NCBI GenBank assembly: GCA_030278955.1
Contig: JAOANR010000002.1
Location: 9,599,982 to 9,663,981 of the forward strand
Length of the DNA stretch: 64,000 nt
Origin: Hygrophila difformis
Lineage: Eukaryota; Streptophyta; Magnoliopsida; Lamiales; Acanthaceae
Reading direction: 5' to 3'
Below the pieces are notes generated by a model. That model saw nothing but the letters and a program-made list of their open reading frames with translations, had not been told where the DNA came from and did not search any database. The translations under genes were made by a program, and so were the position numbers. This document shows positions 22,717-33,983 of this stretch, piece after piece. Every line of letters begins with the position of its first letter. The first letter of the stretch is position 1.

Positions 22717-24011
22717 GAGTTTCCAACGATGGCTAGGGTTCCCGCTTTGGTGATTTCGGTTCCTCCAACGGCTACCTCGACGGCGATGCATGACCCGGGA
22801 GGAAAGACTCCAACTTTCATACTGCCTTCTGCTCCCACTGTGCCGCCTGGCCCCCATGTGGTTCCCCCCTCGTTCCACGATGTCGCCATGGCGGATTCGG
22901 CCTCTCCTGGAGAAGATGTCGTCTCGACGCATGAGGCAAAGGATTGGTTAAAAGATAACCTTGCTTCTGTTGATTGTAGTGGCCCTAATAGGCGGTGCCC
23001 TAAGATTCGATTTGAGAAGGTTGTTCTTGACGAACTTTATGAATCATGGAAAGATACTTTGATTCTTAAAGTTCTCGGACTCAATGTCGGGTATGTTGCG
23101 CTTAAGGAAAGGTTGCTCCGGGCATGGAAACTAACAGGCAGATTTGATCTCTTAGATGTCGGTCATGGTTGCTTCTTCGGTAAGTTCACGAGGCCGGAAG
23201 ACCGGGAAAAGGTTCTCACGGATGGGCCATGGATGATCTTCGATCATTGCTTGGCGATTCAGAGATGGTGTGCGGACTTTAATCCACGGAAGTCGAACGT
23301 GAATACAATCCAGACGTGGGCTAGGTTTTCGGAACTCCAACATGCTTTCTACAACGAGAATGCGTTAAGGGTTATTTCCTCTGCGCTGGGAACTCTGATT
23401 AAGGTGGATAAGAATACTATGGCGATTTCTAGGGGCCGATATGCTAGGGCTTGCATTGAGATTAATCTGGCCAAGCCTCTCCTTGGGATGCTTGATGTTG
23501 AAGGTGAGATAGTACATATCGCGTATGAAGGCCTTCATGTGATGTGCATGAAGTGCGCTCGCTTTGGACACTTGCATGACCAATGTCCGGTTCGGGGAAG
23601 GATGCTGGTGGCGGTGGGGCTCCATTGCCTGACCAGTCGAAGGAGGCTGCACCGGTCTCCTTGCCTGTTGACAAGGGCCTGGCAGTTACTAAACCTGGTA
23701 CAGTGGAGAGAACGATTGGTGTTGAAAGCACAGAAGCGGCCATGAAAGGTGTGGAGGGCGAGGAACCTATTGATTTAGGGGTGGGAGAGTGGATGGTAGT
23801 CAAGAGGAGGAAGCCACGCCAAACAAAGGCAGCGAGATCAAAGACCCCAGTCGTTAATGGTCCGACTCAGGAGGATGGCCAGCTTGTCACCAGTAATGAT
23901 GCCTTGGTGGTTTGTGCACCGCTACAGCCGCAGCCTGATAAGCAGATCCAGGGGGATGAGGGTACCTTGGCCTTGCAAGACTCAGAAACTCGGAAAGATA
24001 ATTTAATTAAG

Positions 24012-24016
24012 AAGGA
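24012..24016 (+). repeat. Element E target duplication, left copy
   Basis: AAGGA, matched by 31908-31912. Collapsing the two copies restores the LINE reading frame (I-K-K-D-A-Q-I-V). Confidence 0.85.
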
Positions 24017-24600
24017 TGATAATGGCCAGAAATGACAATTATTTTCAATCCATTTCCGTGTCTTAAACGGGCATTTGATCGCATTCCGGTCTTACATTAA
24101 GTAAGAAAGCAGTCGAATTGGACTGATTTATGCATAATTATAAAAATAATAAGCTGGTGTGAAAAAGGCATAAATATGTAATTTTATTACATATTTATGT
24201 TAGAAAAATCCAAAAACATGAGAAAAAGAAATGAAAAGAAAAAGGAATGAAAAGATGGGCAAAAGAATAAAGCAAGCCCACAAAATACAAAAAGATGGGA
24301 AAAAGAGAGAAAAGCCCACAAAAAGAACATTTTCGGCCCATCTGGCCCAATCCAGCAGGCCCAGGAACACCTTTGTCGCGGAAGCCCCTTTGTCGCGATG
24401 CATGGTTCCGCGACAAAGGAGGGTTCCGCGACCAAGCAGCTCAGATGAAGAAGAAAACCAGCCAAGCCTTTTGTCGCGATGACCTTTGTCGCGATGGCAT
24501 GCTCCGCGACAAAGGCATGGCTCCGCGACCAAGACACCCAATTAGAGACACCAGACCCAGTCGAGAAGCTTTGCCACATGCAGTGTGTTCCGCGACCAAA
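24017..24600 (+). repeat. Element E truncated 5' LTR
   Basis: 584 bp matching 27168-27751 with constant offset 3151. It ends exactly after CCGCGACCAAA, inside a stretch of TTTGTCGCGG / TTCCGCGACAAA inverted repeats, so the breakpoint lies in a hairpin-forming array. Confidence 0.85.
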
Positions 24601-24720
24601 TGGCCCGTTAAAAAGATTTTAGGTCCAATGGCCAATTTTATTTTGGGCTCCTTAGCCCATTTAAAACCAAATATTATTTACCTATGCTTTAAATCAAAAT
24701 TCAAGTCAGAAATTAATAAT

Positions 24721-24751
24721 CTCACATCTAGAGCAAAGCTCTAAATGTGAG
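24721..24751. other. Hairpin-forming inverted repeat
   Basis: CTCACATCTAGAGC, then AAA, then GCTCTAAATGTGAG: arms pair over about 13 positions with one mismatch. It overlaps an AAATGTGAGGATGTTGG phrase (24746-24762) resembling the polypurine-tract phrase before the 3' LTR (27154-27169), so it may mark an old internal/LTR junction. Confidence 0.6.
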
Positions 24752-24828
24752 GATGTTGGTTTCTGAACTTGAATAATTTCTGAAAATTATATAAAAATTG
24801 GATTCATCACTTCTTATCTTTTAAGGGG

Positions 24829-25468
24829 CAATCTTCCTATACCAGACCCTGCACCCGAAGGAACCCAGCTGCTGGACTTGCCACTCGAACTCCTTGGTGA
24901 AATTCTCTCCCGAATAGGAGAGGATGAAATCAGGGAGGTGTTTACCGCACAACGGATATGCAAGAAGCTCAGGGATGCTGGAAACCTTGCCATCGTGTAC
25001 AGGCGATGCGAGGTTGACTCCTCCACTGTGAAGAGATGGCAAGAAAGGATCCGTCGGCAGAAGGAGAGATTCCTGCGAACATGTACAACGGCAGGAAACT
25101 TTAATCTCCAGATCATTCCAGCACTCATGGCATTTGCAGAAGGGAATGAGGAACAAGCCTGTGAACTGCTGCGCCCAGGACTTGAGGACAACCATAAGGC
25201 GTCAATCTTCGTCCGCGGGCTGATGCTTATGAGTAAGACGGATGAAGGCCAAGTCGAGCAAGGGATCAGAATGATTGGGAGAATGGTGACAGATCGGTCA
25301 GTTCTTCAGTATACGGCCACCAACGTCCTCGCTTAGATGGCAGACAACCCAGACACCCCATACCTGTGGGCTGGTCAAGGAGTCAGAGTTTACTGCCCAA
25401 TGTGGCATGCACCTCTGAGAAACCGCGATTGGTGCCTGCGTTGTGAGCTTTCTAGCTACATCCACTAG
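24829..25468 (+). pseudogene. F-box-like protein fragment carried in element E
   Basis: The frame reads LLDLPLELLGEILSRIG...EVFTAQRICKKLRDAG (from about 24869), an F-box-like motif as in plant proteins that link substrates to SCF ubiquitin ligases, followed by FLRTCTTAGNFNLQ and LEDNHKASIFVRGLMLM, the Sel1/TPR-like continuation seen in At1g67623-type F-box proteins. There is no ATG in good position upstream; the first codon visible before the motif is in the middle of an open stretch. An in-frame TAG at 25334-25336 is followed in the same frame by 43 more codons (25337-25465) containing a Cys-rich tail CPMW...WCLRCE, then TAG. This looks like one gene broken by a premature stop and lacking its start. 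It was probably captured by the retroelement. Confidence 0.65.
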
Positions 25469-27122
25469 CTCCGATACATGTTCTGAAGGAAGAAGGATGA
25501 ATCCCAGTTTACTGTGCTTTGTTTTATTTCATTTCCGTATTAGTAGTAGTGTCTTGCAAGGGAGTTCTCCTTTTGTGTGTGCAGGTTTGTACCAACTGCA
25601 CGAGAATCCCTTGCCTCGGATGTAATTTATTTGCTTTCCCTAAAATGGAACTCAGCTTTTGAGACCACTGGACAAATCTTTATTGCTTTCCTTTTGAAAA
25701 AGATGTCTGTACAGTCCGAGATGAATAAGTGACTGTCAGACCAAAAATATGCTGTTGACACACTCCGTGTGTCGGCAGTGCTTCTTTACTGCTTTCAATT
25801 AATAACCAGCAAAAATATGCATAAACTTGTTCTAAATTCACATGTTGAATTTAAGCTTGCGATTAAATTTTCAAACTTTTAAATTGGGATAATATAATTG
25901 AAGACATGCATGAAATGAATTCCTGAGGTTTTGAGCTATAAAAATTTAATGATGCGATCAGCTTATTGGGTAATAAATCTGCATGTTAGAGATTTTGATT
26001 GAATAAAGTGTTAGAATTAAGCTTTGATTAACTTTTAGAATACTGTATGACATGAATCAACCCAACCTTGTGAGGTTTGAGCCATGAGTCACTTTTACTC
26101 ATTCTTTTTTCTTTGATGTGTGAATCATTTTGATTAAAGGAAACTAGAACTTGCAATTGGGACCGATTCAAGACCATGCCATATTCCCGAAATCGAGCAT
26201 ATGATCGAGGCACCTAGAAAAACCCAAATTTTGGCATTCGTTTGAAATCCAAACCCAAAAATATTTTTCCCTTTAGGATTAACCATTTTGAGCCTATAAG
26301 CCTAATTTTTCTTTGAAACCCCCTATATTTTTCCAAACCTCATAAAAAGACCCAAGAAATTCAAACCCAAGTGTGCAAGGATAAATTCTATCAAAGGCAT
26401 TAAACTCATGATCATCAATCCATGTTAATCGGTATGTTATAAACCGATTCAAAAAAAAAAGAGAGAGAGAGTTGAATTCCATTCAACACAAATGAATTGC
26501 AAATGACAAAGCAAATTAGACATAGTCTAATGTCATGCAATAGAAAGAGAAAAGCAAAAGAAAGAAAGAAATATATTGATGATCATAAATTTTTAAATAA
26601 AAATATGCCAAGTTATGATAGAATAAATCTCTGCCACTTCTAACCCAATAATTTCCCTTTCCTACCTAATGTTACAACCGTATGCCCCGTTGCAACCCTT
26701 AAATAAAACCTCATGATCTCGATTTGAAGAAATGAGCCGGTGGCGAGTTGGTCTGATTGCAAGTTTATGGGATAATTTAATTAAAATCGATTTTGAGCGT
26801 TCATGATTAAACCCCAATTGAGAGTGAGTGAATTTTCCGATTCTCTTATAAGTGAGGCTCCGTTTCATTAAAAATGTTCATGTCAGCTGCTAATTCTCAT
26901 CCTTAATCTTTGCATCTTTCAAACATGATATTCATGAAGGGTTGATAATAATGTTTGATTTATAGGCCCGATATAGTGAGCAAGTATCATTTTATTAAAC
27001 ACTGCAATCAAGGGAGTTTAATACTTGTAGTTTTTGATTGTCTTATCCCAATCCAAAAAGAATGTGATTTATGAAGCCACGAAAATGAATTGAATATGTA
27101 TAGTCCGTGTTCTTAGGAACAT
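25469..27122. other. Element E internal DNA without recognised coding
   Basis: AT-rich DNA with only short frames. It ends in CTGCTCGGGGACGATCAG and the purine-rich tract before the 3' LTR. Possible untranslated or degraded internal region; nothing further identified. Confidence 0.5.
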
Positions 27123-27520
27123 TGACTCTGACTGCTCGGGGACGATCAGTATTAAATGTGAGGATGTTGATAATGGCCAGAAATGACCATTATTTTCAAT
27201 CCATTTCCGTGTCTTAAACGGGCATTTGATCGCATTCCGGTCTTACATTAAGTAAGAAAGCAGTCGAATTGGACTGATTTATGCATAATTATAAAAATAA
27301 TAAGCTGGTGTGAAAAAGGCAAAAATATGTAATTTTATTACATATTTATGTTAGAAAAATCCAAAAACATGAGAAAAAGAAATGAAAAGAAAAAGGAATG
27401 AAAAGATGGGCAAAAGAATAAAGCAAACCCACAAAATACAAAAAGATGGGAAAAAGAGAGAAAAGCCCACAAAAAGAACATTTTCGGCCCATCTGGCCCA
27501 ATCCAGCAGGCCCAGGAACA

Positions 27521-27751
27521 CCTTTGTCGCGGAAGCCCCTTTGTCGCGATGCATGGTTCCGCGACAAAGGAGGGTTCCGCGACCAAGCAGCTCAGATGAA
27601 GAAGAAAACCAGCCAAGCCCTTTGTCGCGTTGACCTTTGTCGCGATGGCATGCTCCGCGACAAAGGCATGGCTCCGCGACCAAGACACCCAATTAGAGAC
27701 ACCAGACCCAGTCGAGAAGCTTTGCCACATGCAGTGTGTTCCGCGACCAAA
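27521..27751 (+). repeat. TTTGTCGCGG inverted-repeat cluster upstream of the E promoter
   Basis: Alternating TTTGTCGCG(G/A) and TTCCGCGACAAA or CTCCGCGACAAA blocks just upstream of the TATA box; the same cluster is present in the truncated 5' LTR at about 24370-24600. Blocks can pair over 10-12 bp. Variants mostly differ at CpG positions (CGCGG, CGAGA), typical of methylation decay. Confidence 0.75.
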
Positions 27752-27841
27752 CTTGATGCTCCGAGACAAAGCTGTGATGTGTGTGATGTCTTGAGACACA
27801 ATGGGCTAGAATCAAGGCCCATGGGCTTAGGGTTACACTTC

Positions 27842-27848
27842 TATAAAT
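27842..27848 (+). promoter_or_regulatory. Putative TATA box of element E LTR
   Basis: TATAAAT follows TACACTTC, with a pyrimidine-rich start region downstream. The position between the U3-like inverted-repeat cluster and the long leader-like region fits an LTR promoter. Confidence 0.6.
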
Positions 27849-28497
27849 ATGAGGTGTCTCCCATGAGCTAGAGGTTGAAATTTTGTTGATTAGAGCTCTC
27901 TTGAAGGCAAGGCAGTAGGAGTTCTCTCTTAGGTAGTGTAGTTTAGATTTATTTTCTTGTATTATTTAATTATTGCCCTTAGTTTAGTTTAGTTTAGTGT
28001 TTATTTTAGTATTTTACTGTTCACAGTGATCTAGATAGCCACTTTTATACCATGTTTTGATTTCTAAACTCTTGTTTTAGGGTTTGTAATACCCAAATCA
28101 TGGGTATTAACAACACCCCTTCAATAATATGGGAAAACATTAATCATTTGTGTCCCAAATCATGAAATGGGTCTCACACCCCATGGATTTATGCTTTCTT
28201 TTTCATTTTGGGGTCATTTGACCCCCATTATGCTATCCTTATGTTTACTATTTGCATTTTATGGATGATGCTGTGTATTTGAGTGTGGTCAAACCCTAGA
28301 TTAGGATTCTTGCTTTATTTTTAAATTCTGTCCAGTTTTGTTTAAGCATGTTCTTCCTTATTTTGAATGTTTCTTGTTTGTTTTTAGCTTAGAATAGCTT
28401 TTTGATCTGAAATAGGGTGAGATCACGCTGTTTGCATGCCACTGTTCATTTCTGCTTTTTCTGACTTTTGTCCTGAACCTCCTTGGTCGCCAACCGC

Positions 28498-28990
28498 CTT
28501 TTGTCGCGGAACCACGTTCCGCGACAAAGTGGTTGTTCCGCGACAAAGGTGTCTAAAGACACTTGTCTTCACATTTTAAAACCCTTTGTCGCGGAACACC
28601 TTGTCGCGGAACCACGTTTCGCGACAAAATTTTCCATGCATAGCGACAAAGGAGCCAAACTCTTGCATTTTGTCTGCATGGCTTTTTGTCACGGAACCAC
28701 GTTTCGCGACAAAATCTCATTCTGAGACAGAAAAATTATGCCATGTTCTTATTTCTTTGAACACTTTGTCGCAGAGCCACGTTCCGCGACAAAATTTTCC
28801 ATGCATAGCGACAAAGGTTCAAATGCTTTAAAAAATTTCCTGAAAACTCTTTGTCGCGGAACACTCTTGTCGCGGAACCACGTTCCGCGACAAAATCCTG
28901 CTTCGCGACAAAGAAGCGTTATGCTGCCAAAAATTCTAAAAACTTGTCGGGATACCCATGTCGCAGACTTCGGTCCGCGACAAAATTTAT
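28498..28990 (+). repeat. Hairpin array in the E LTR leader region
   Basis: At least four copies of a perfect or near-perfect palindrome, arm TTTTGTCGCGGAAC, spacer CAC, arm GTTCCGCGACAAAG (for example 28499-28529, 28600-28628, 28870-28897), separated by 60-130 bp, plus half-sites. Variants are TCACGG, GTTTCGC, GCAGAGC, again mainly transitions at CpG. Confidence 0.85.
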
Positions 28991-31464
28991 GATATCTCGA
29001 CAAAGACTCCCTTCTCTCTATTTAATCTCAAACATTCTTCATTCTCTTCCTATATTATATTGCATCACTCACATCATAACCCCACGGGTTAAGGTGTAAC
29101 ATTCTAGAATTGCAATATAGGGTGTTATGCTGCCCAAATTTTGATTCTCCATTTTCATCGCTTAACTAATTGAACCCTTGACTCATTAATGATTAAAGAG
29201 TGAGATTAGCAATAATTAAACATCAATAATCATCATGATTAAAGGACCTTTGTTCAATTGCCATTAAAATACTCCTCTATAAACAAATTCTTGATGGCTT
29301 AAGCAGATAATCCGGACTGCAATTAATTATGGTAGGAGGGATTATTTAAGATCATCAATTGTGGACCCAACCCACAAACTTGCATGAGAAACCAATGTCT
29401 CTCATACAAGGAATCTTCTTTTATTTCTTGTTGATTTTGTCTTTGCGTGATGTGTGTAACACTTAGTAAAGAATACATCAGACTAATGTTGGCGGGTATT
29501 CCCTCATGGATAACTAGCTCGTAATCTGGGTATTAACTACTGAGTGTTATTTTGCATGGTCTGGATGACTGTCAGTGGAAGCCTTGGCGGTTCGCCTATC
29601 CGGGGTTATAATAGCTGCTCGGCTGACTCCCATCCAGATACAGTTTTATTTTTTTATCTTAATTTCCAAACCCAAATTCCAATCCGTAATAGGAATCAGT
29701 TGACATCTGTCAATGCTAACTGATGATCATTATAGAAGGGAAGCATGTAGGTTTTTATCCGAATTCACAGACAGTGGAGGTCCAACTGGTATTGACACTA
29801 CCATTATAGGGTCTAAGCTGTCTAAATTCGCTCCATCCGAGTAAGTGGGAAATTGGACAATAGATGTTTACAGTCCAACCGATTATTCTGCCATTACTTT
29901 GGTCTCCTGACCACTTCATATTTATGTTTCACCTTCTGTCTAGACCCGCATCTATATTTTGGGTCAATTAATTTTACACTTCCGTATATCTGTATGCATG
30001 CTATTATTATGTAAATATTGTGGTCTATATTATTTTTGGGATCCTTCCATTGGACAATAGAAGTCTAGATTTTAAGCAGATATTGCTTGTTAAATTTCCA
30101 ACAAAAATCTCTTTATAAAATCCGGATCTGTTGTAAGGGATAAATTCCTCAGTTATGACTAACTCATATTCTGTCAAGGGTCGTATTTTGGGAAATTAGA
30201 AGCAGATTCAGCGATTAGGTCTCACTTAGACTGAAAGGGTCTGTGTTTTAACTGAGAGTCTAGTACCTGTTTAGGGAATGATTTTCAAAATCCATTATTT
30301 TCCAAAATTGCTGTTTGTTGGAAATCTAAGATTAAATATTACACCGAGATGGGGTCCACTTGGACTCAAATACAGTGTAGTAAATAATTTTAGAGGAACA
30401 TCATCCAGGCCTTGGTTATTTTCTAAGATAAGGTTGAGTTTTCTTTCAACTGCTATCCTCTTCTGCCAAAGCCTATTTTTGAGTCCTGAGTGAGTGCATC
30501 CGGAACGAACTAATTTATTAGTTCGTTTCATTAGTTTGTATCTCATAACCACCCGGAAGGAAGTGAACACTGCGAGCATTTCACCAAGAGCCGGGAATTC
30601 TTGATCCATACCCAGTCATCTTGACTGGGTGCTGTCTTTTACTACCAGGGTCAGATTTTCAAAACCCCCGAGTGATAGGTTTTAAATGCTTTCTTTACTG
30701 CTTTCTTTTAACCGCTTTCATTAGAGGTCACTCGGTTGTATTGAGAGTTGTGTAACTGCTACTAGGATTGATAGTTAAGGGATAGTTTAGGGCTTAATTA
30801 GAATCTTTGGGTGTGACATGGGAGAATGATAGTAGTACTTGGCATTTCAATAAATGATATGTCGGGTGTTGCTTTTCCACCACAGATGAAGTAACACACC
30901 CAGGCCAGGGCAGTTACGAATTTGTGGTATCCTAGAATCTGTGGTCATAAGAACATGTAAACTCATATTGTAAGTACCTGTCTGTTAAAGGGAAAGCATT
31001 ATTGAGAGCATGAGAATTAGCTAACTGATAGAAGTATCCCAAACAAAGATCTGTGTATAAAAATGGAAGTTTAATACTGCTATATCTAAATCTTGTCCAA
31101 TTTTCATTCTTTTCTTCCTGTCCCTTCTGTCTACATTGTGATTCAGCTTCACGGCTTGCACAATGTAAATTTTCCCTGCTTTCTTAGATAATGTTTATCG
31201 CAGTTTTAGAATAACTTTACCCGCTTTCTAGGATAGACTTATTCGCTTTGTAGAGTAAATTTTAACGCTTTTATAATCTAGTTTAAATTCATGTCAGTAG
31301 TTATTAATCACTTTTCAAACCATTGGAGCAATACGAATGGAAAATCTAGTAAAACGACGTGGGCCCTGCTTCTATCGCACATCCTCCAGTGAACGATCCG
31401 GTCTTACTATAAATTACTGCAATTTTTGACACCGTGCGCTTTCGGGGGCACAGTTTCTTAACAC

Positions 31465-31907
31465 GAGTAATAAAAACGTGACAACTTATAAATATATCCC
31501 TAATCACAACTTCGCCATCATAAATTGGTTTCATTAAATAAAACCTAAACCAGGATTATGATTTTTCGAAAATACTCATGTAGTGGAAATCTGTCAAAAG
31601 TTTCATGGCAGGGAATCTCATGACAAGAATTGATGAGAAATATCATGGCACTTATGCCGGGGACCCTCAGTGTGACAGGCTGAAGGTCAACCTATCCCGG
31701 CCGTACCATGAGATTTGTCAGCATTTTCATGACAGAGAGGATCACAGCACCATTTGAAATTAAAACACCACACTTGAGTAATAAAAAGATTAACAATCTT
31801 GATATATCCCTAAACCCCTTCCCGTGAATCATAACTCTTCTCATTTAATAAATCTAACCTGGTATATTTTAGAAAATACTCGTGTGCGGAAATTGTCAAA
31901 AGTTTCA
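31465..31907 (+). repeat. Duplicated LTR-end segment of element E
   Basis: 31465-31606 and 31766-31907 share GAGTAATAAAAA, ATATATCCCTAA, GAAAATACTC and GTCAAAAGTTTCA with clear divergence between them. The second copy carries the real boundary beside AAGGA. The first is followed by TGGCAGGGAATC, which could be a former primer-binding site, but I could not assign the tRNA. Confidence 0.65.
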
Positions 31908-33691
31908 AAGGACGCTCAGATTGTTATAAGTAAGGATTCCTTGATGGTTGGTGACTTGGAAAACCTGCAACCTAATATTCAGCTCCAAGGGGAGGATGGC
32001 GTCGGGGCTTTGGCTGCTCCAAAATCGCGGCAGGCTAAGGCGGGGTCTGTGCATAAGAATCAGTCAAGGCTTAAACACCTCTTGCATGGGGTTAAGAAGT
32101 CTAAGAATGATTGGAAAAACAATGGTACTCATGAAGGATTTAATGGTGAGGGTTCGAATCTTTCCAGGAGCCTTCCGGCCAAGTATCGACATTTGTTGAA
32201 TGGTGGCACAGGAGCGGACATTGTTATATCCTCGAGTCTGGGGAACTTGGCTACTCTCGCTGCTATGGGCGGTGTGGCTGTGATAGATAATGGGACGGTG
32301 GCCGGGAACCCAAACCCTGTTGAGCCAAGTATGGGTGGCGAGTTAGTATCTGAGCTGGCCTTAGCGCCACAATGATTGAATTTCGTGATTTTACTATCCT
32401 TGCATGGAATATCCGTGGCGCCATGCATAGAAATACTCAACGCCACATCATGGATGTCTTGAGAATGCACAAACCCTCAGTTCTTGTTCTCATGGAGCCA
32501 CAGGGGGTGTTTGATAGACTGCGAGTTTTGTTCTACAGGCTTGATTATGAGGCTTTATATATTTCGGAAAGTGTTGGCCTAGCTGATGGTTTTTGGATTT
32601 TAATTCGTATCGGTATGCCATTCACTTTTTCGAGAGTTTCTTGTTATGACCATCGGCGTCCTTCCAAGTTCATCGAGGCGGGGCGAGCTGGACCTTCACA
32701 GCTGTTTATGCTAATCTGTGGGCTAGGGGGCTTGAGTTGGATTGGGAGCACATGCGCCAATCTTGTGCGGCTATCAATGGGGCCTGGATTGCGCTTGGTG
32801 ATTGGAATGATGTTCTCTATGCTTCGGAAGTGCTGGGTATGGATTTCAATTCGCGCAATAGGGATCAGTTTCATAGTATGTTAGAGGATTGTGGTCTTCA
32901 TACTGTTCACACGATTGGAGATCCTTTTACTAGGCAACGGAATACTACCGGAGGACCGTTGGCCCGTAAACGTCTGGATCGTGCGGTTGCTAACGCAGAC
33001 TGGCTCTCGCTTTTCCCGAGGGGTTTTGTTGAGGTGTTACTGTAACACCACGGTTTTGGTAACCCAGGCCGGGATGCCACCGCCACACCTCCCTAGCAAG
33101 ACACGGTTTCTCCGAGCTCACTAAAGAGATGCAAGGCTATGGTTTTTCAGAATTTAAAACATTCAAACAGCCCATTCATAAATAATTTAAAAATAATACA
33201 TCAAAGTTGCAGCGGAAATATAAGTTGTGCAGCGGAAATAAAGTATAAGGGCCGACATGGCCAAAACACGGGTTAAACAGTCCCGTTCATGCAAGTCGTA
33301 ATTAAATGCAGGGATTTAAAATAGAGATTTCCCCAAATGTTCCCATGTATGCATATGACGATGCATAATCTTCATACTCTGTAAGAAAAAGGGGATAAAC
33401 GGTTTGGGTCAGCAAAAACGCGCTGAGTAAGTTAACACTTAGCATGATTTAGGGGTTTCAAAGCCTTTAATTAAATTTAATAAAAAGATGTTTGTAGGTA
33501 ATACACAATTTAAGTTAATCATCCACTAATAAATAAATGGCATAATTTAAAATAAGAATTTCCACGTGATCATGATTCAACTTACTTAGTAAAATGATTT
33601 GCAAGGCATAACTAAATAAATACTTAAAAATATTAAATCTTTTATTTCCCGTTACGTAACCATTTCTCAATATTTTTCGTTTCTTTTATAG

Positions 33692-33983
33692 ATCACTCTC
33701 GGCCGTTTTGGCACGAAGCGAAAAGCTAGAGGGGCACTCCATCGAGCACTCACCCTCTACATAAGTCACACTCGTCCGTATAGGCACGATGCGAAGAGCT
33801 AGAGGGGCACTCTATCGAGCACTCACCCTCTACATCGGTCACTCTCGGCCATTTTGGCACGAAGCGAAAAGCTAGAGGGGCACTCTATCGAGCACTCACC
33901 CTCTACATAGGTCACTCTCGGCCGTTTTGGCACGAAGCGAAAAGCTAGAGGGGCACTCTATCGAGCACTCACCCTCTACATAG
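33692..33983 (-). repeat. 73-bp tandem hairpin array, 4 units
   Basis: Units begin GTCACTCTCGGCCGTTTTGG; the second is the most diverged. On the sense strand each unit can fold: outer arms UAGAGGG and CCCUCUA (7 bp), a UGA bulge, then inner arms GUGCUC and GAGUGC around loop GAUA (GAUG in unit 1). The inner stem includes tandem U-G and G-U pairs. On the plus strand these become C-A and A-C mismatches, so pairing favours the sense RNA. Confidence 0.85.

Larger units (their letters stand above)
24017..31907 (+). mobile_element. LTR element E: long-LTR, pol-less, with unequal LTRs and an F-box-like fragment
   Basis: 7891 bp between AAGGA duplications, begins TGATAATGG and ends AGTTTCA. A second TGATAATGG start at 27168 is preceded by CTGCTCGGGGACGATCAG and the purine-rich AAATGTGAGGATGT, the typical end of a plant gypsy-type internal region, so 27168 is the 3' LTR start and the element is on the plus strand. 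The left LTR matches the right only over 24017-24600 (about five differences, no indels) and then changes abruptly to unrelated DNA, so most of the 5' LTR and the primer-binding site have been lost or replaced. No gag or pol is recognisable. The internal part carries F-box-like coding remains. Confidence 0.8.
27168..31907 (+). repeat. Element E 3' LTR (about 4.4-4.7 kb)
   Basis: Begins TGATAATGG at 27168. A TATA box TATAAAT at 27842-27848 marks the likely promoter, so U3 is about 0.7 kb. Its 3' end is ambiguous: AGTTTCA occurs at 31600-31606 and again at the true insertion boundary 31901-31907, each preceded by about 140 bp of related sequence (31465-31606 and 31766-31907). Confidence 0.7.
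22729..32375 (+). pseudogene. LINE ORF1 (DUF4283/zinc-knuckle protein), frameshifted and split
   Basis: Nucleic-acid chaperone-like ORF1 protein of plant L1 elements. The ATG at 22729 lies 12 bp after the target duplication; the frame open upstream of it is host sequence. Seen in order: a Pro-rich N-terminus, the DUF4283 region (KVLGLNVGYVALKERLLRAW, LTDGPWMIFDHCLAIQRW, WARFSELQHAFYNENALR), and a CX2CX4HX4C zinc knuckle CMKCARFGHLHDQC near 23548-23589. Directly after the knuckle the frame shifts at the GGGG run near 23596; the remaining coding sense is in the next frame (GKDAGGGGAPLPDQSKE...) to 24016. Element E then intervenes, and the same frame resumes at 31913 and runs to TGA at 32373-32375. 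The single frameshift looks like loss of one G. Confidence 0.85.

Noticed and set aside
22618..22728. Extension of LINE ORF1 upstream to 22618
   Set aside because: This part lies outside the LINE: the 18-bp target duplication ends at 22716, so the upstream codons are host DNA.
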